Shown here: positions 33,547-39,856 of the stretch, piece after piece
Layout: each line of letters opens with the position of its first letter
Position numbering within the stretch: the stretch's first letter is position 1
From: CAZUMW01 sp964621615
GTDB lineage: Bacteria > Desulfobacterota > WTBG01 > CAIYCZ01 > CAIRTM01
Length of the DNA stretch: 39,856 nt
NCBI GenBank assembly: GCA_964621615.1
Contig: CAZUMW010000043.1
Span: forward strand, 1-39,856
Direction of reading: 5' to 3'
Translations under genes and position numbers: made by a program
Notes under the pieces: generated by a model
What the model was told of the DNA's origin: nothing
Database searches by the model: none
The model's input: the letters and a program-made list of their open reading frames with translations, nothing else

Positions 33547-34788
33547 TTATTCACTGGAGGCAATTGCCTCTTTGCTTTTAACGACGCGAGCAGTCATCAG
33601 TTTGAACCCCACAACACCAAGGATGTAGAAAAACAGCCCGAATGCCGGTATGCTATATGCATAATAAGAATCAAATAATTTATTGGCCACAACAGCATTT
33701 GTCTGGCTTAAAATCATGCCGCCCACAAAAAGTCCCCGAACAATCAGGGTTTCCCTGTTATCTGCCGGAATGGAAACAAAACAAAGCACGGGTATGGTAA
33801 AAAGCAAAGCGGTCAACTCGTAGTGGTATACCACATACGGCATGGCAACCATAAAAGGAAAATACAGCATAAGCGCCGCTTTTTCCTCTTTCACATTTAT
33901 AAAACCTTTTTTTCTATGCACATACCAGTCACCGGCGATGCAGCAGGTAAACAAAACGATATAAATAAAAAGAGAAGATGATTTCAATATGTCCCGCAGA
34001 GCAATATGCAGATCGGCAAAGCTGATTAATTTTTGAAGCAAAGCGCCAAGACAATACAAGGCACACACCATACTGCCGTTTTCATATACTCTGAAAAAAC
34101 CGACCGATCGCTGCAGAAGTCGTTCGTTGATATACTCATGCCATACCTGCGGATTTAAAAGATACAAAATCAGCATTACTGCGACAAAGGCACAACATAC
34201 TTTATATTTCCGCATGAGAAATAACGGTGCTATCAGAATCACAGGATATACTTTCATGCTTACAGCAAAAGCAAGAAAAGCTCCCGATATATATTGACTG
34301 GAATGTATTGAGGCAACCGACACAATAACAAGAAACAAAACAAAACCGTCGATGTTGCATCGGTCAGCGAGAAAATGAAATGGATAGCTGTGCAGGATAA
34401 TTACCAGACCGAATAGTATAATATATAAATTAAGCCGGGCATCCTGCCTGAAAAACACAAAACTGCTCAGAATATACCCCGCTATGACTATACCGGTCAC
34501 CAGAAAAAACATGATACGCTGCGCCCGTTCCCATGAATACTTCACAAGGAAATAATTCATATAAGCAGGCACTGGCGGGGATAGATACCGGAAGACTTCA
34601 TATGGGCTGCCGCCGCCTATAATACGTTTTGTTGCATTATAAAACGGGGTATAATCGGAACCCAGGCGCATTTTGTTAACTGGATAGAGATCCTTCTGGA
34701 AATACAGCTGAGCCATAGTGAAAAATCCAGCTACAGCTACAATCCCAATCGCAATGGTACAGACAATAACAATTTTGCTGCGCCGCAC
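33547..34788 (-). CDS. GT87-type (DUF2029) GT-C glycosyltransferase
   Basis: Membrane glycosyltransferase of 413 residues. After one N-terminal helix (about residues 8-26) comes LGSDYTPFYNATKRII with the acidic residue and Tyr pattern of DUF2029/GT87, then GSPYEVFRYLSPPVPAYM, the usual continuation of that family. Roughly ten hydrophobic segments cover the rest. Known relatives include mycobacterial polyprenyl-phosphate-mannose-dependent mannosyltransferases; the sugar used here is not known. Its ATG lies 11 bases after the stop of the preceding GT-C gene (34800-36725), so the two form a tight pair. The C-terminus is short and charged (RVVKSKEAIASSE). Confidence 0.8.
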   Translation of the reverse strand: MRRSKIVIVCTIAIGIVAVAGFFTMAQLYFQKDLYPVNKMRLGSDYTPFYNATKRIIGGGSPYEVFRYLSPPVPAYMNYFLVKYSWERAQRIMFFLVTGIVIAGYILSSFVFFRQDARLNLYIILFGLVIILHSYPFHFLADRCNIDGFVLFLVIVSVASIHSSQYISGAFLAFAVSMKVYPVILIAPLFLMRKYKVCCAFVAVMLILYLLNPQVWHEYINERLLQRSVGFFRVYENGSMVCALYCLGALLQKLISFADLHIALRDILKSSSLFIYIVLFTCCIAGDWYVHRKKGFINVKEEKAALMLYFPFMVAMPYVVYHYELTALLFTIPVLCFVSIPADNRETLIVRGLFVGGMILSQTNAVVANKLFDSYYAYSIPAFGLFFYILGVVGFKLMTARVVKSKEAIASSE

Positions 34789-34799
34789 GAAACCTCTCC

Positions 34800-36725
34800 T
34801 TACCGCATCATATATTTCTCTGCCTGCTCCAACTTCCGGTGGATAATAGTTCGCTCGCGCATGTTACGGGGCAGTTCTGCATACAGCTGAAGCTGACGAA
34901 CAGGGATATATTCGCCCTGACGAATGACAGCGGTTTCGGCTCCCTCCCAGATAGAATCCGGCGACTCGCCTGTAAAATAATATACTGTAAAATAAAAATC
35001 GCCCGATGCCGGCACGCTGTCAGCTGTCATAGTTCCACCGGCATAGTTGTCAGTATCGCTGTACCACAAAGAGATTCCCGGGCGTTTAGAATCATCCTCA
35101 CGAAAAGTAAAATGATACTGTTTGTCGCGCGAGCCCGCAACAGGAGGAAAAAGAAAGAAAAACCGGGTATCAACGATGGTATCATATTCCAGCCTCATTT
35201 TTCTTATTATGTTTCCGGAGGCAGCATCCTGCAATGAAAAATAAATTCTGCCGGACGGTATTCGTTCAGGGTTTGAAAACATTACCCGTATGCCGCAGAT
35301 TTTATCACGAGTGGCGTTAAACGTCTGCCCCACTGTATTGTGTTTGCCAAGCCCCTCTGTCCGGCAGCAGAACACAGGCTGCTTGATCATCGTATTGACC
35401 CGCGGCTCTCGAAAAGCAGGCTTCAGAACCCGAGCAAAAACATCAGCGCTTAAGCCGCACACAATGATAATAAATACGATACAAACGCTGTTTCTCCACC
35501 GATACGGGAAACAATGCAGTATTCCCATACACAAAGCAATACTTATCGGGGCAAACACGACAAAAAGATATTTCCCCATAAACACATACGCCTTCATATT
35601 CAGAATAAACAAAAACAACAATGCAAGGCCGATAGCTGATAAGCAAAGACAGATATATCTCTTGGCACCGGCCGGCTGACTTTTTTTCTCTGAAAGAAGT
35701 CGGCACAAGCCGGCACAGCCGGCAAGGGTAATGAGAGTGTAGGAGATGATATGCAGCCGGCCGATCGGTACCTGCAGCGCGCCAAAGCAGCCGAAAAAAG
35801 AAACGAACAATATTTGTGCATCGTGTATCAAAGAGCCGACACTGACCGGCACGTAACGCAGTGTAAACGGCAGCACCTCTACCAGTGCTTTGCTGAACAG
35901 CGGATCGTTATACACTATCCAGTTTCGCAAAAACCACCAGCCTGACACCAGACACGTTATCACCCCTGTTATCGAAAGAGATATAAAACAGTGCTTCCAA
36001 TGGCCTTTATGCTTGAGCACAACGGCAGTGCATACTATCGGTATGTAAATGATCGTCGAAATTTTTGTAAGAATGCATGCGCCGAGTATCAGCCCCAAAA
36101 CAAATATGAAAGAAGTACTCTCTTTTCCATTATAGTATTTCAGCAGGCAGAATAACAGGACAGCCGACAGCAAAGCGCTGAGTGTCTCATTTGAAACAGA
36201 AGCGCTGACATGGAGAAACTGAGGAAGTGTCCCTGCAAACACAGCCGCGGCAGCGGCAAAAAGGATTTGCCCCGGCACAATTTCAAGCGCAATAAGATAA
36301 ATGAAATATACGGTAAGTGCGCCGAACAGAATAGACATTAGCCGAATAGCATAGGCTGACAATGCATCGCCGGAATAGGGAAATGTTTCTTCTGATTGCG
36401 GGTGTCGGATAGTCCGATAACCGGGACCGTCATGTACGGTTATCTTTTCGTGGATTGATGCACCGTCTTCAATGCACAGCGCAGAGGCAATAATATAATA
36501 AAGCGGCGGGTGGGTTGCCTCTGTTATCCGCACCCCGGCACTTTCAGGTCTGAGTGCAGGCAGCTCCCCTTTTTCGGCTATATATTCACAGTAAGCATAA
36601 TGCCGCTCTTCATCGGGAGGAACCCACAGGGGTGTCACGGCACAATAACAGAGACCGAGAAAAAAACAAAGCAGTGAAGTACCTATGCCCGGAAGAATAT
36701 GCTTCCCCATAGACCGACCGTCCAT
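34800..36725 (-). CDS. Polytopic GT-C-like protein (DUF2142/PMT-like)
   Basis: Large membrane protein of 641 residues. After the first helix it has WVPPDEERHYAYCEYIA (acidic pair near residue 38) and, near residue 75, THPPLYYIIAS, a pattern of DUF2142 and PMT-like transferases. About ten membrane segments run to about residue 435, followed by a soluble C-terminal region of about 200 residues that may be a beta-rich periplasmic domain (FYFTVYYFTGE). The ATG at 36725 is chosen over one at 36779, because GAGGA eight bases before it is a good ribosome site and the fold starts there. It follows the carbamoyltransferase gene by 78 bases and precedes the GT87-type gene closely. Confidence 0.76.
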   Translation of the reverse strand: MDGRSMGKHILPGIGTSLLCFFLGLCYCAVTPLWVPPDEERHYAYCEYIAEKGELPALRPESAGVRITEATHPPLYYIIASALCIEDGASIHEKITVHDGPGYRTIRHPQSEETFPYSGDALSAYAIRLMSILFGALTVYFIYLIALEIVPGQILFAAAAAVFAGTLPQFLHVSASVSNETLSALLSAVLLFCLLKYYNGKESTSFIFVLGLILGACILTKISTIIYIPIVCTAVVLKHKGHWKHCFISLSITGVITCLVSGWWFLRNWIVYNDPLFSKALVEVLPFTLRYVPVSVGSLIHDAQILFVSFFGCFGALQVPIGRLHIISYTLITLAGCAGLCRLLSEKKSQPAGAKRYICLCLSAIGLALLFLFILNMKAYVFMGKYLFVVFAPISIALCMGILHCFPYRWRNSVCIVFIIIVCGLSADVFARVLKPAFREPRVNTMIKQPVFCCRTEGLGKHNTVGQTFNATRDKICGIRVMFSNPERIPSGRIYFSLQDAASGNIIRKMRLEYDTIVDTRFFFLFPPVAGSRDKQYHFTFREDDSKRPGISLWYSDTDNYAGGTMTADSVPASGDFYFTVYYFTGESPDSIWEGAETAVIRQGEYIPVRQLQLYAELPRNMRERTIIHRKLEQAEKYMMR

Positions 36726-36803
36726 TATGTTTTTCCTCGAGATGCAGACTGAGAAGGGATGCTCACCGCAATACGGCACGGTTCAAATCGAACATATCGC
36801 TAC

Positions 36804-38666
36804 TCAATCAAGCTGAAATTCATTGCGCCAGTCTTTTTCCTCTTTCCAGGCGGGCTGATCCTCTTTATTGAAAAGAAAATTTCCCATGACAAGGTAATCC
36901 ATTTCTGTACGCATAAAGCAGCGGTAGGCATCATCAGGAGTGCAGACAATGGGCTCGCCGCGCACATTGAAACTGGTGTTCACAACCAGACCGAATCCGG
37001 TTCTGTCTTTAAAGGACTGTATCAGTTTCCAGTAGCGCTCGTTTGTGTGCTTATTGACGCTCTGAATGCGTGCGGAAAAATCAATATGGGTAACAGCCGG
37101 CACATCAGATCGTAAATGGTATAATCTATCATACAGCCTTTTCTGATAATAATCGTCCGGAAGCGGTTTTCTGCGGTCCCGGCGGACGGGTGCCACCAGA
37201 AGCATATAGGGGGACGGGCGATCAATTTCAAAGTATTCGGCGCTATCCTCTTCAAGAACGGTCGGCGCAAACGGGCGGAACCCTTCACGGTATTTTATTT
37301 TAAGATTGAGTTTCTTCTGCATATCCGGGCTGCAGGGGTTGCCCAGAATGCTTCTGTTGCCCAGAGCCCGGGGGCCGTACTCCATACGTCCCTGAAACCA
37401 TCCGACAACCATATCCTGTGCAATGAGTCCTGAGACATCCTCACACAGCGCTTCAAACTGATCGTAATGAGTATAAACCGCCTTGAATTTCTTCACAGCT
37501 CGTTTAATATCCCGGTCACAAAATTCAGGTCCCAGATAGGCCCCTTTCATGCTGTCGGGCGTAGAGCTGTTATTGCGGGACTGCCCTCTCCCGATATACC
37601 ATGCTGCAAGTGCAGCACCGACTGCGCCGCCGGCATCACCGGCTGCAGGCTGAATCCAGATATCCCTGAACAGGCCGCTTCTGAGAAGCTTTCCGTTTGC
37701 AACACAATTGAGCGCAACCCCGCCCGCCATAACAAGAAATTCTGAACCCGTAAGATTTTTCGATGTTTTGGCCATGCCAAAAACAACATCCTCGGTAATC
37801 TGCTGCGCGGCTAAGGCAAGATCCATATATTCCTGAGTGAGATCGCTTTCCTGCATGCGCTTCGGAAGGCCGAACAGCTCTTCCCATTTACGGTCATTGC
37901 ACATTGTAAGACCCGTTGCATAGTTAAAATACTCCATATTCAGCAGGAGCGATCCGTCATCCCGGATATCGATAAGGGTATCGCGAATGAGATTTTTATA
38001 GCGCTCAGTACGCTCCGACCCGTCAATACCGTAGGGGGCAAGTCCCATGAGCTTATATTCTCCGCTGTTCACCTTGAAGCCGCAATAATAGGTGAATGCA
38101 GAATAAAACAATCCTAAAGAGTGGGGAAAATCAAGCTCGCGAAGTATCTCTATATCACTGCCTTTTCCCAACCCAATGGTGGAGGTCGCCCACTCGCCGA
38201 CACCGTCAAGCGTCAGAATTGCCGCTTCCGCGAATGGGGATGGATAGAATGCACTTGCCGCATGTGACAAATGATGTTCAGGAAAAAAAAACGGGGGATA
38301 CCGGTTATCGATTTTTGCAAGCTCGTCTTTGAGCATTTTACGCATAAAAAGTTTTTCTTTAATCCATACCGGCATAGCAGAAAGAAAACTTTTTAACCCC
38401 TTGGGAGCAAACCCGTGATAGGTTTCAAGCAGACGCTCAAATTTAATATACGGCTTATCATAAAAGGAAATCGCATCAAGCTGATGCAGCTGAATTCCTC
38501 CTTCATCAAGAACATAGCGTACGGATTCAAGCGGGAATGAGCTTGTGTGTTTCTGGCGGGTAAAGCGCTCCTCCTGTGCTGCAGCCACGATATCACCATC
38601 GACAACCAGAGCCGCAGCGCTGTCGTGATAATAGGCAGAAATACCCAGAATGGCACCCGATGACAT
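36804..38666 (-). CDS. Carbamoyltransferase (NodU/CmcH family)
   Basis: Carbamoyltransferase of 620 residues, the full family length. It transfers a carbamoyl group from carbamoyl phosphate, via an adenylated form, to a sugar hydroxyl. The N-terminal domain begins with ILGISAYYHDSAAAL and QEERFTRQKH, has HHLSHAASAF near residue 135 and LTLDGVGEW near 152. The C-terminal YrdC-like domain has GRMEYGPRALGNRSIL and FRPFAPTVLEE. The ATG at 38666 with GAGG upstream is chosen over a GTG at 38672. The 49-residue membrane protein gene upstream on the same strand (38885-39034) is a frequent neighbour of this enzyme. Carbamoylated sugars are known in Nod factors, antibiotics and some O-antigens. Confidence 0.93.
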   Translation of the reverse strand: MSSGAILGISAYYHDSAAALVVDGDIVAAAQEERFTRQKHTSSFPLESVRYVLDEGGIQLHQLDAISFYDKPYIKFERLLETYHGFAPKGLKSFLSAMPVWIKEKLFMRKMLKDELAKIDNRYPPFFFPEHHLSHAASAFYPSPFAEAAILTLDGVGEWATSTIGLGKGSDIEILRELDFPHSLGLFYSAFTYYCGFKVNSGEYKLMGLAPYGIDGSERTERYKNLIRDTLIDIRDDGSLLLNMEYFNYATGLTMCNDRKWEELFGLPKRMQESDLTQEYMDLALAAQQITEDVVFGMAKTSKNLTGSEFLVMAGGVALNCVANGKLLRSGLFRDIWIQPAAGDAGGAVGAALAAWYIGRGQSRNNSSTPDSMKGAYLGPEFCDRDIKRAVKKFKAVYTHYDQFEALCEDVSGLIAQDMVVGWFQGRMEYGPRALGNRSILGNPCSPDMQKKLNLKIKYREGFRPFAPTVLEEDSAEYFEIDRPSPYMLLVAPVRRDRRKPLPDDYYQKRLYDRLYHLRSDVPAVTHIDFSARIQSVNKHTNERYWKLIQSFKDRTGFGLVVNTSFNVRGEPIVCTPDDAYRCFMRTEMDYLVMGNFLFNKEDQPAWKEEKDWRNEFQLD

Positions 38667-38689
38667 ATACACCTCTTGATGGCCAGTGT

Positions 38690-38850
38690 AAAGAAGAAGC
38701 AGCCGTTAGCTTTCAGCCATTAGCTGTCAGTAAAAAAGCTGAAAGAAGAATTCAGAAGTCGGAAAAGCAGCCGTTAGCTTTCAGCTATTAGCCGTAACCA
38801 CAAAAACAACAAATGCTGAAAGCACATTGTCAGGATTCAGAAGCCGAAAC
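38690..38850. repeat. Family B repeat with GAATTC blocks
   Basis: Two near-identical blocks lie in tandem: GCAGCCGTTAGCTTTCAGC at about 38699 and again at about 38766, separated by GAAGAATTCAGAAGTCGG. A weaker copy (GGATTCAGAAGCC) follows to about 38850. The repeat sits between the small DUF5989-type gene and the carbamoyltransferase gene. Confidence 0.7.
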
Positions 38851-38884
38851 AGTACAGCCCCCCTGTATCATGATCCCTCCGTAC

Positions 38885-39034
38885 TTAAAATATGGTATAA
38901 ATAAAGGGTGCTACCGCAGTTCCGCTGGTAAGCACGATGAGCACACCGAACAGAAGCAGCGTTACGATTATCGGCAAAAGCCAGAATTTTTTTCGAACCT
39001 TTAAAAAGCCCCACAGATCACTTAAAAATTCCAC
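38885..39034 (-). CDS. DUF5989-type small membrane protein
   Basis: A 49-residue protein that starts with GTG at 39034. GGGAG six bases upstream is a good ribosome site, and an ATG nearby in another frame stops after five codons. The sequence opens with EFLSDLWGFLKVRKKFW, followed by one membrane segment (LLPIIVTLLLFGVLIVL) and TSGTAVAPFIYTIF at the end. This is the pattern I know for DUF5989, a small protein often found beside carbamoyltransferases and SxtJ-type proteins in polysaccharide clusters. Its function is unknown. Here the carbamoyltransferase gene follows on the same strand after a family B repeat. Open frames on the plus strand over the same bases are shadows. Confidence 0.85.
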   Translation of the reverse strand: MEFLSDLWGFLKVRKKFWLLPIIVTLLLFGVLIVLTSGTAVAPFIYTIF

Positions 39035-39052
39035 TGCATACTCCCTCTTCTG

Positions 39053-39095
39053 TATAGCAGTTAGCGTTTAGCATTTGGCTGACAGCTCCATTAGT
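39053..39095. repeat. Family B repeat
   Basis: The words AGCAGTTAGCGTTTAGC and GGCTGACAGCTCC match the family B vocabulary. The block directly precedes the family A array on its left side, the same A-B adjacency seen at 14080-14130 and 18640-18720. Confidence 0.55.
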
Positions 39096-39106
39096 AACTT
39101 CCCCTC

Positions 39107-39266
39107 CCCGTACACGTACACGTTCACGGTTTCCCTAAACTCCTTTTTCCCTCGTGTACGTTTACGTGTACCGCTTCGCTGTGTACGGGTACGTATTATA
39201 AACTAGCCGCTGTTTTTCTCCCCCATTCCGTTCCCGTTCACGTTCCCGTACACGTACACGGCTTCC
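39107..39266 (-). repeat. Family A unit left of four-helix-bundle gene 2
   Basis: On the plus strand this reads CCGTACACGTACACGTTCAC, then CTCGTGTACGTTTACGTGTA, CCGCTTCGCTGTGTACGGG, CGTATTATAAACTAGCCGC and CCCGTTCACGTTCCCG. It is the reverse complement of the family A theme with its own subtype features (TATTATAAACTAGCC instead of TTTCATGAGTTAACC). It overlaps the last 21 codons of the four-helix-bundle gene at 39203-39628. Confidence 0.85.
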
Positions 39267-39628
39267 TCTTCGCGCACCTGGGTCCCGCGCTCAATCATTC
39301 GAGTCAGCATTGACACTATACGGACCAGAATCCGCTTCCCTGCAACAGCCGCCTCACCGTCGACCACACCACACCGACTCAGGACGTCGATAATTGCTCC
39401 ACACTCTCGGGCAGAACCGCTTGCGATTTGAAGAAAGCGCCCCCGATCTGCGGAAGGTATCTTGCCGCAGCCCTCAGCAATATTCAACGTGATCGATTGA
39501 GAAGCACGCAGAAGCTGATCCCGTGCATGCCTGTCAGCGCCTTTCAGTCTGCGAGACAGGTCGTATGCCCAGAACGCGAAATCTAAACTCGCCTGGTAGA
39601 CGTCTAATCTCTCGTGGTCAAGCTCCAT
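39203..39628 (-). CDS. Four-helix-bundle protein (S23 / 23S rRNA IVP family), copy 2
   Basis: Four-helix-bundle protein of 141 residues. Landmarks are LDHERLDVYQASLDF at the start, ARDQLLRASQSITLNIAEG (about residues 35-53) and FLQIASGSARECGA (about 65-78). It belongs to a subgroup different from copy 1 (LDVYQ instead of LKVWQ). The ATG at 39628 is chosen over a GTG at 39634; GAGG five bases before it is the ribosome site. The last 20 or so residues (YVYGNVNGNGMGEKNSG at the end) are the translation of the family A repeat into which the gene runs, so the natural domain ends near ERGTQVREE. Family A sequence lies on both sides, and the gene replaces a short spacer of the repeat unit. Function unknown. 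Confidence 0.9.
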   Translation of the reverse strand: MELDHERLDVYQASLDFAFWAYDLSRRLKGADRHARDQLLRASQSITLNIAEGCGKIPSADRGRFLQIASGSARECGAIIDVLSRCGVVDGEAAVAGKRILVRIVSMLTRMIERGTQVREEEAVYVYGNVNGNGMGEKNSG

Positions 39629-39633
39629 TTGCA

Positions 39634-39657
39634 CCTCGTGTACGGGTACGTATTATA
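39634..39657 (-). promoter_or_regulatory. Repeat-borne -10 box and ribosome site for four-helix-bundle gene 2
   Basis: On the minus strand a TATAAT hexamer (39657-39652) lies 23 bases before the ATG at 39628. GAGG (39637-39634) follows with five bases of spacing to the ATG. Both are part of the family A unit, and the same TATAAT recurs in the neighbouring units (about 39194-39199 and 39784-39789). No clear -35 box was found, so the promoter call is tentative. Confidence 0.45.
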
Positions 39658-39856
39658 AACTAGCCGCTATTTTTCTATTCCACCCCGTAACCGTTCTCGT
39701 TCACGTACTCGTACACGGCTTCCTTAAACTCCTTTTTCCCTCGTGTACGTTTACGTGTACCGCTTCGCTGTGTACGAGTACGTATTATAAACTAGCCGCT
39801 GTTTTTCTACTCCACCCCGTAACCGTTCTCGTTCACGTACTCGTACACGGCTTCCT
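39636..39856 (-). repeat. Family A array right of four-helix-bundle gene 2
   Basis: Units anchored on CGTATTATAAACTAGCCGC start at 39649 and 39781, a period of 132 bases. They contain CCCCGTAACCGTTCTCG, TTCACGTACTCGTACACGGC, TTAAACTCC and CTCGTGTACGTTTACGTGTA. The second unit runs off the window end, so the array is longer than seen here. The two neighbouring units differ at only a few bases. Confidence 0.88.

Noticed and set aside
38813..39004. Open frame of 63 codons on the plus strand
   Set aside because: It lies opposite the DUF5989-type gene, which has a good ribosome site and a recognisable sequence.

Overview
This window is a surface-polysaccharide (O-antigen, capsule or glycolipid) biosynthesis region from a bacterium, very probably Gram-negative. 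It carries a complete gene set for GDP-D-glycero-alpha-D-manno-heptose, three steps of a UDP-2,3-diacetamido-sugar-uronate type pathway, a CDP-paratose 2-epimerase-like enzyme, four stand-alone GT2 glycosyltransferases plus one fused to a methyltransferase, seven polytopic GT-C-like membrane proteins, a membrane sulfatase-fold enzyme, a carbamoyltransferase and two B12-binding radical SAM proteins. The radical SAM enzymes fit an anaerobe or microaerophile. I cannot name the genus: there is no rRNA or tRNA here, and no housekeeping gene.

Layout. 12-1955 (+): sulfatase-fold membrane enzyme, AT-rich. 2015-6733 (-): GT2, radical SAM and GT-C protein, transcribed leftwards. 7091-9004 (+): large membrane protein. 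9259-18538 (+): the core run. It starts with an FAD oxidoreductase overlapping a GT2 and continues with a methyltransferase overlapping a second, paralogous GT2. After an 850-base repeat block and a four-helix-bundle gene come an SDR epimerase, a fused HddC-GmhB, HddA and GmhA, several of them overlapping by 4 to 20 bases. 19203-20597 (+): second radical SAM. 20611-23295 (-): GT-C-like protein and a frameshifted acyltransferase-3 gene. 23481-27720 (+): epimerase, methyltransferase-GT2 fusion, GT-C. 27757-39034 (-): a long leftward run that begins with a 49-residue DUF5989-type gene and a carbamoyltransferase. It continues with two GT-C proteins, WbpB/WbpE/WbpD-type enzymes with a GT2 among them, and a final GT-C. 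39203-39856: second four-helix-bundle gene inside a repeat array.

How the genes fit together. GmhA, HddA, GmhB and HddC would convert sedoheptulose 7-phosphate to a GDP-heptose. The neighbouring epimerases, methyltransferases, acyltransferase, carbamoyltransferase and oxidoreductases could modify sugars. DPM-type GT2 enzymes could load sugars onto polyprenyl phosphate, and the GT-C proteins could use these lipid-linked donors on the periplasmic side. No Wzx, Wzy, Wzz or ABC exporter is in the window, so export must be encoded elsewhere.

The most unusual part is the non-coding DNA. At least two dispersed repeat families fill the intergenic spaces: a GTACNN-based 130-180-base unit (called family A here) and an AGCTAAYAGCT-rich text with GAATTC-centred blocks (family B). 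Both S23-type four-helix-bundle genes sit inside or against these repeats. One is embedded in a family A array, its last residues are encoded by the repeat, and a copy of the repeat supplies a TATAAT box and a Shine-Dalgarno sequence in front of it. Short palindromes with a conserved frame but different stems, and an IS200/IS605-like relic, add to the picture of a region shaped by repeat insertion.
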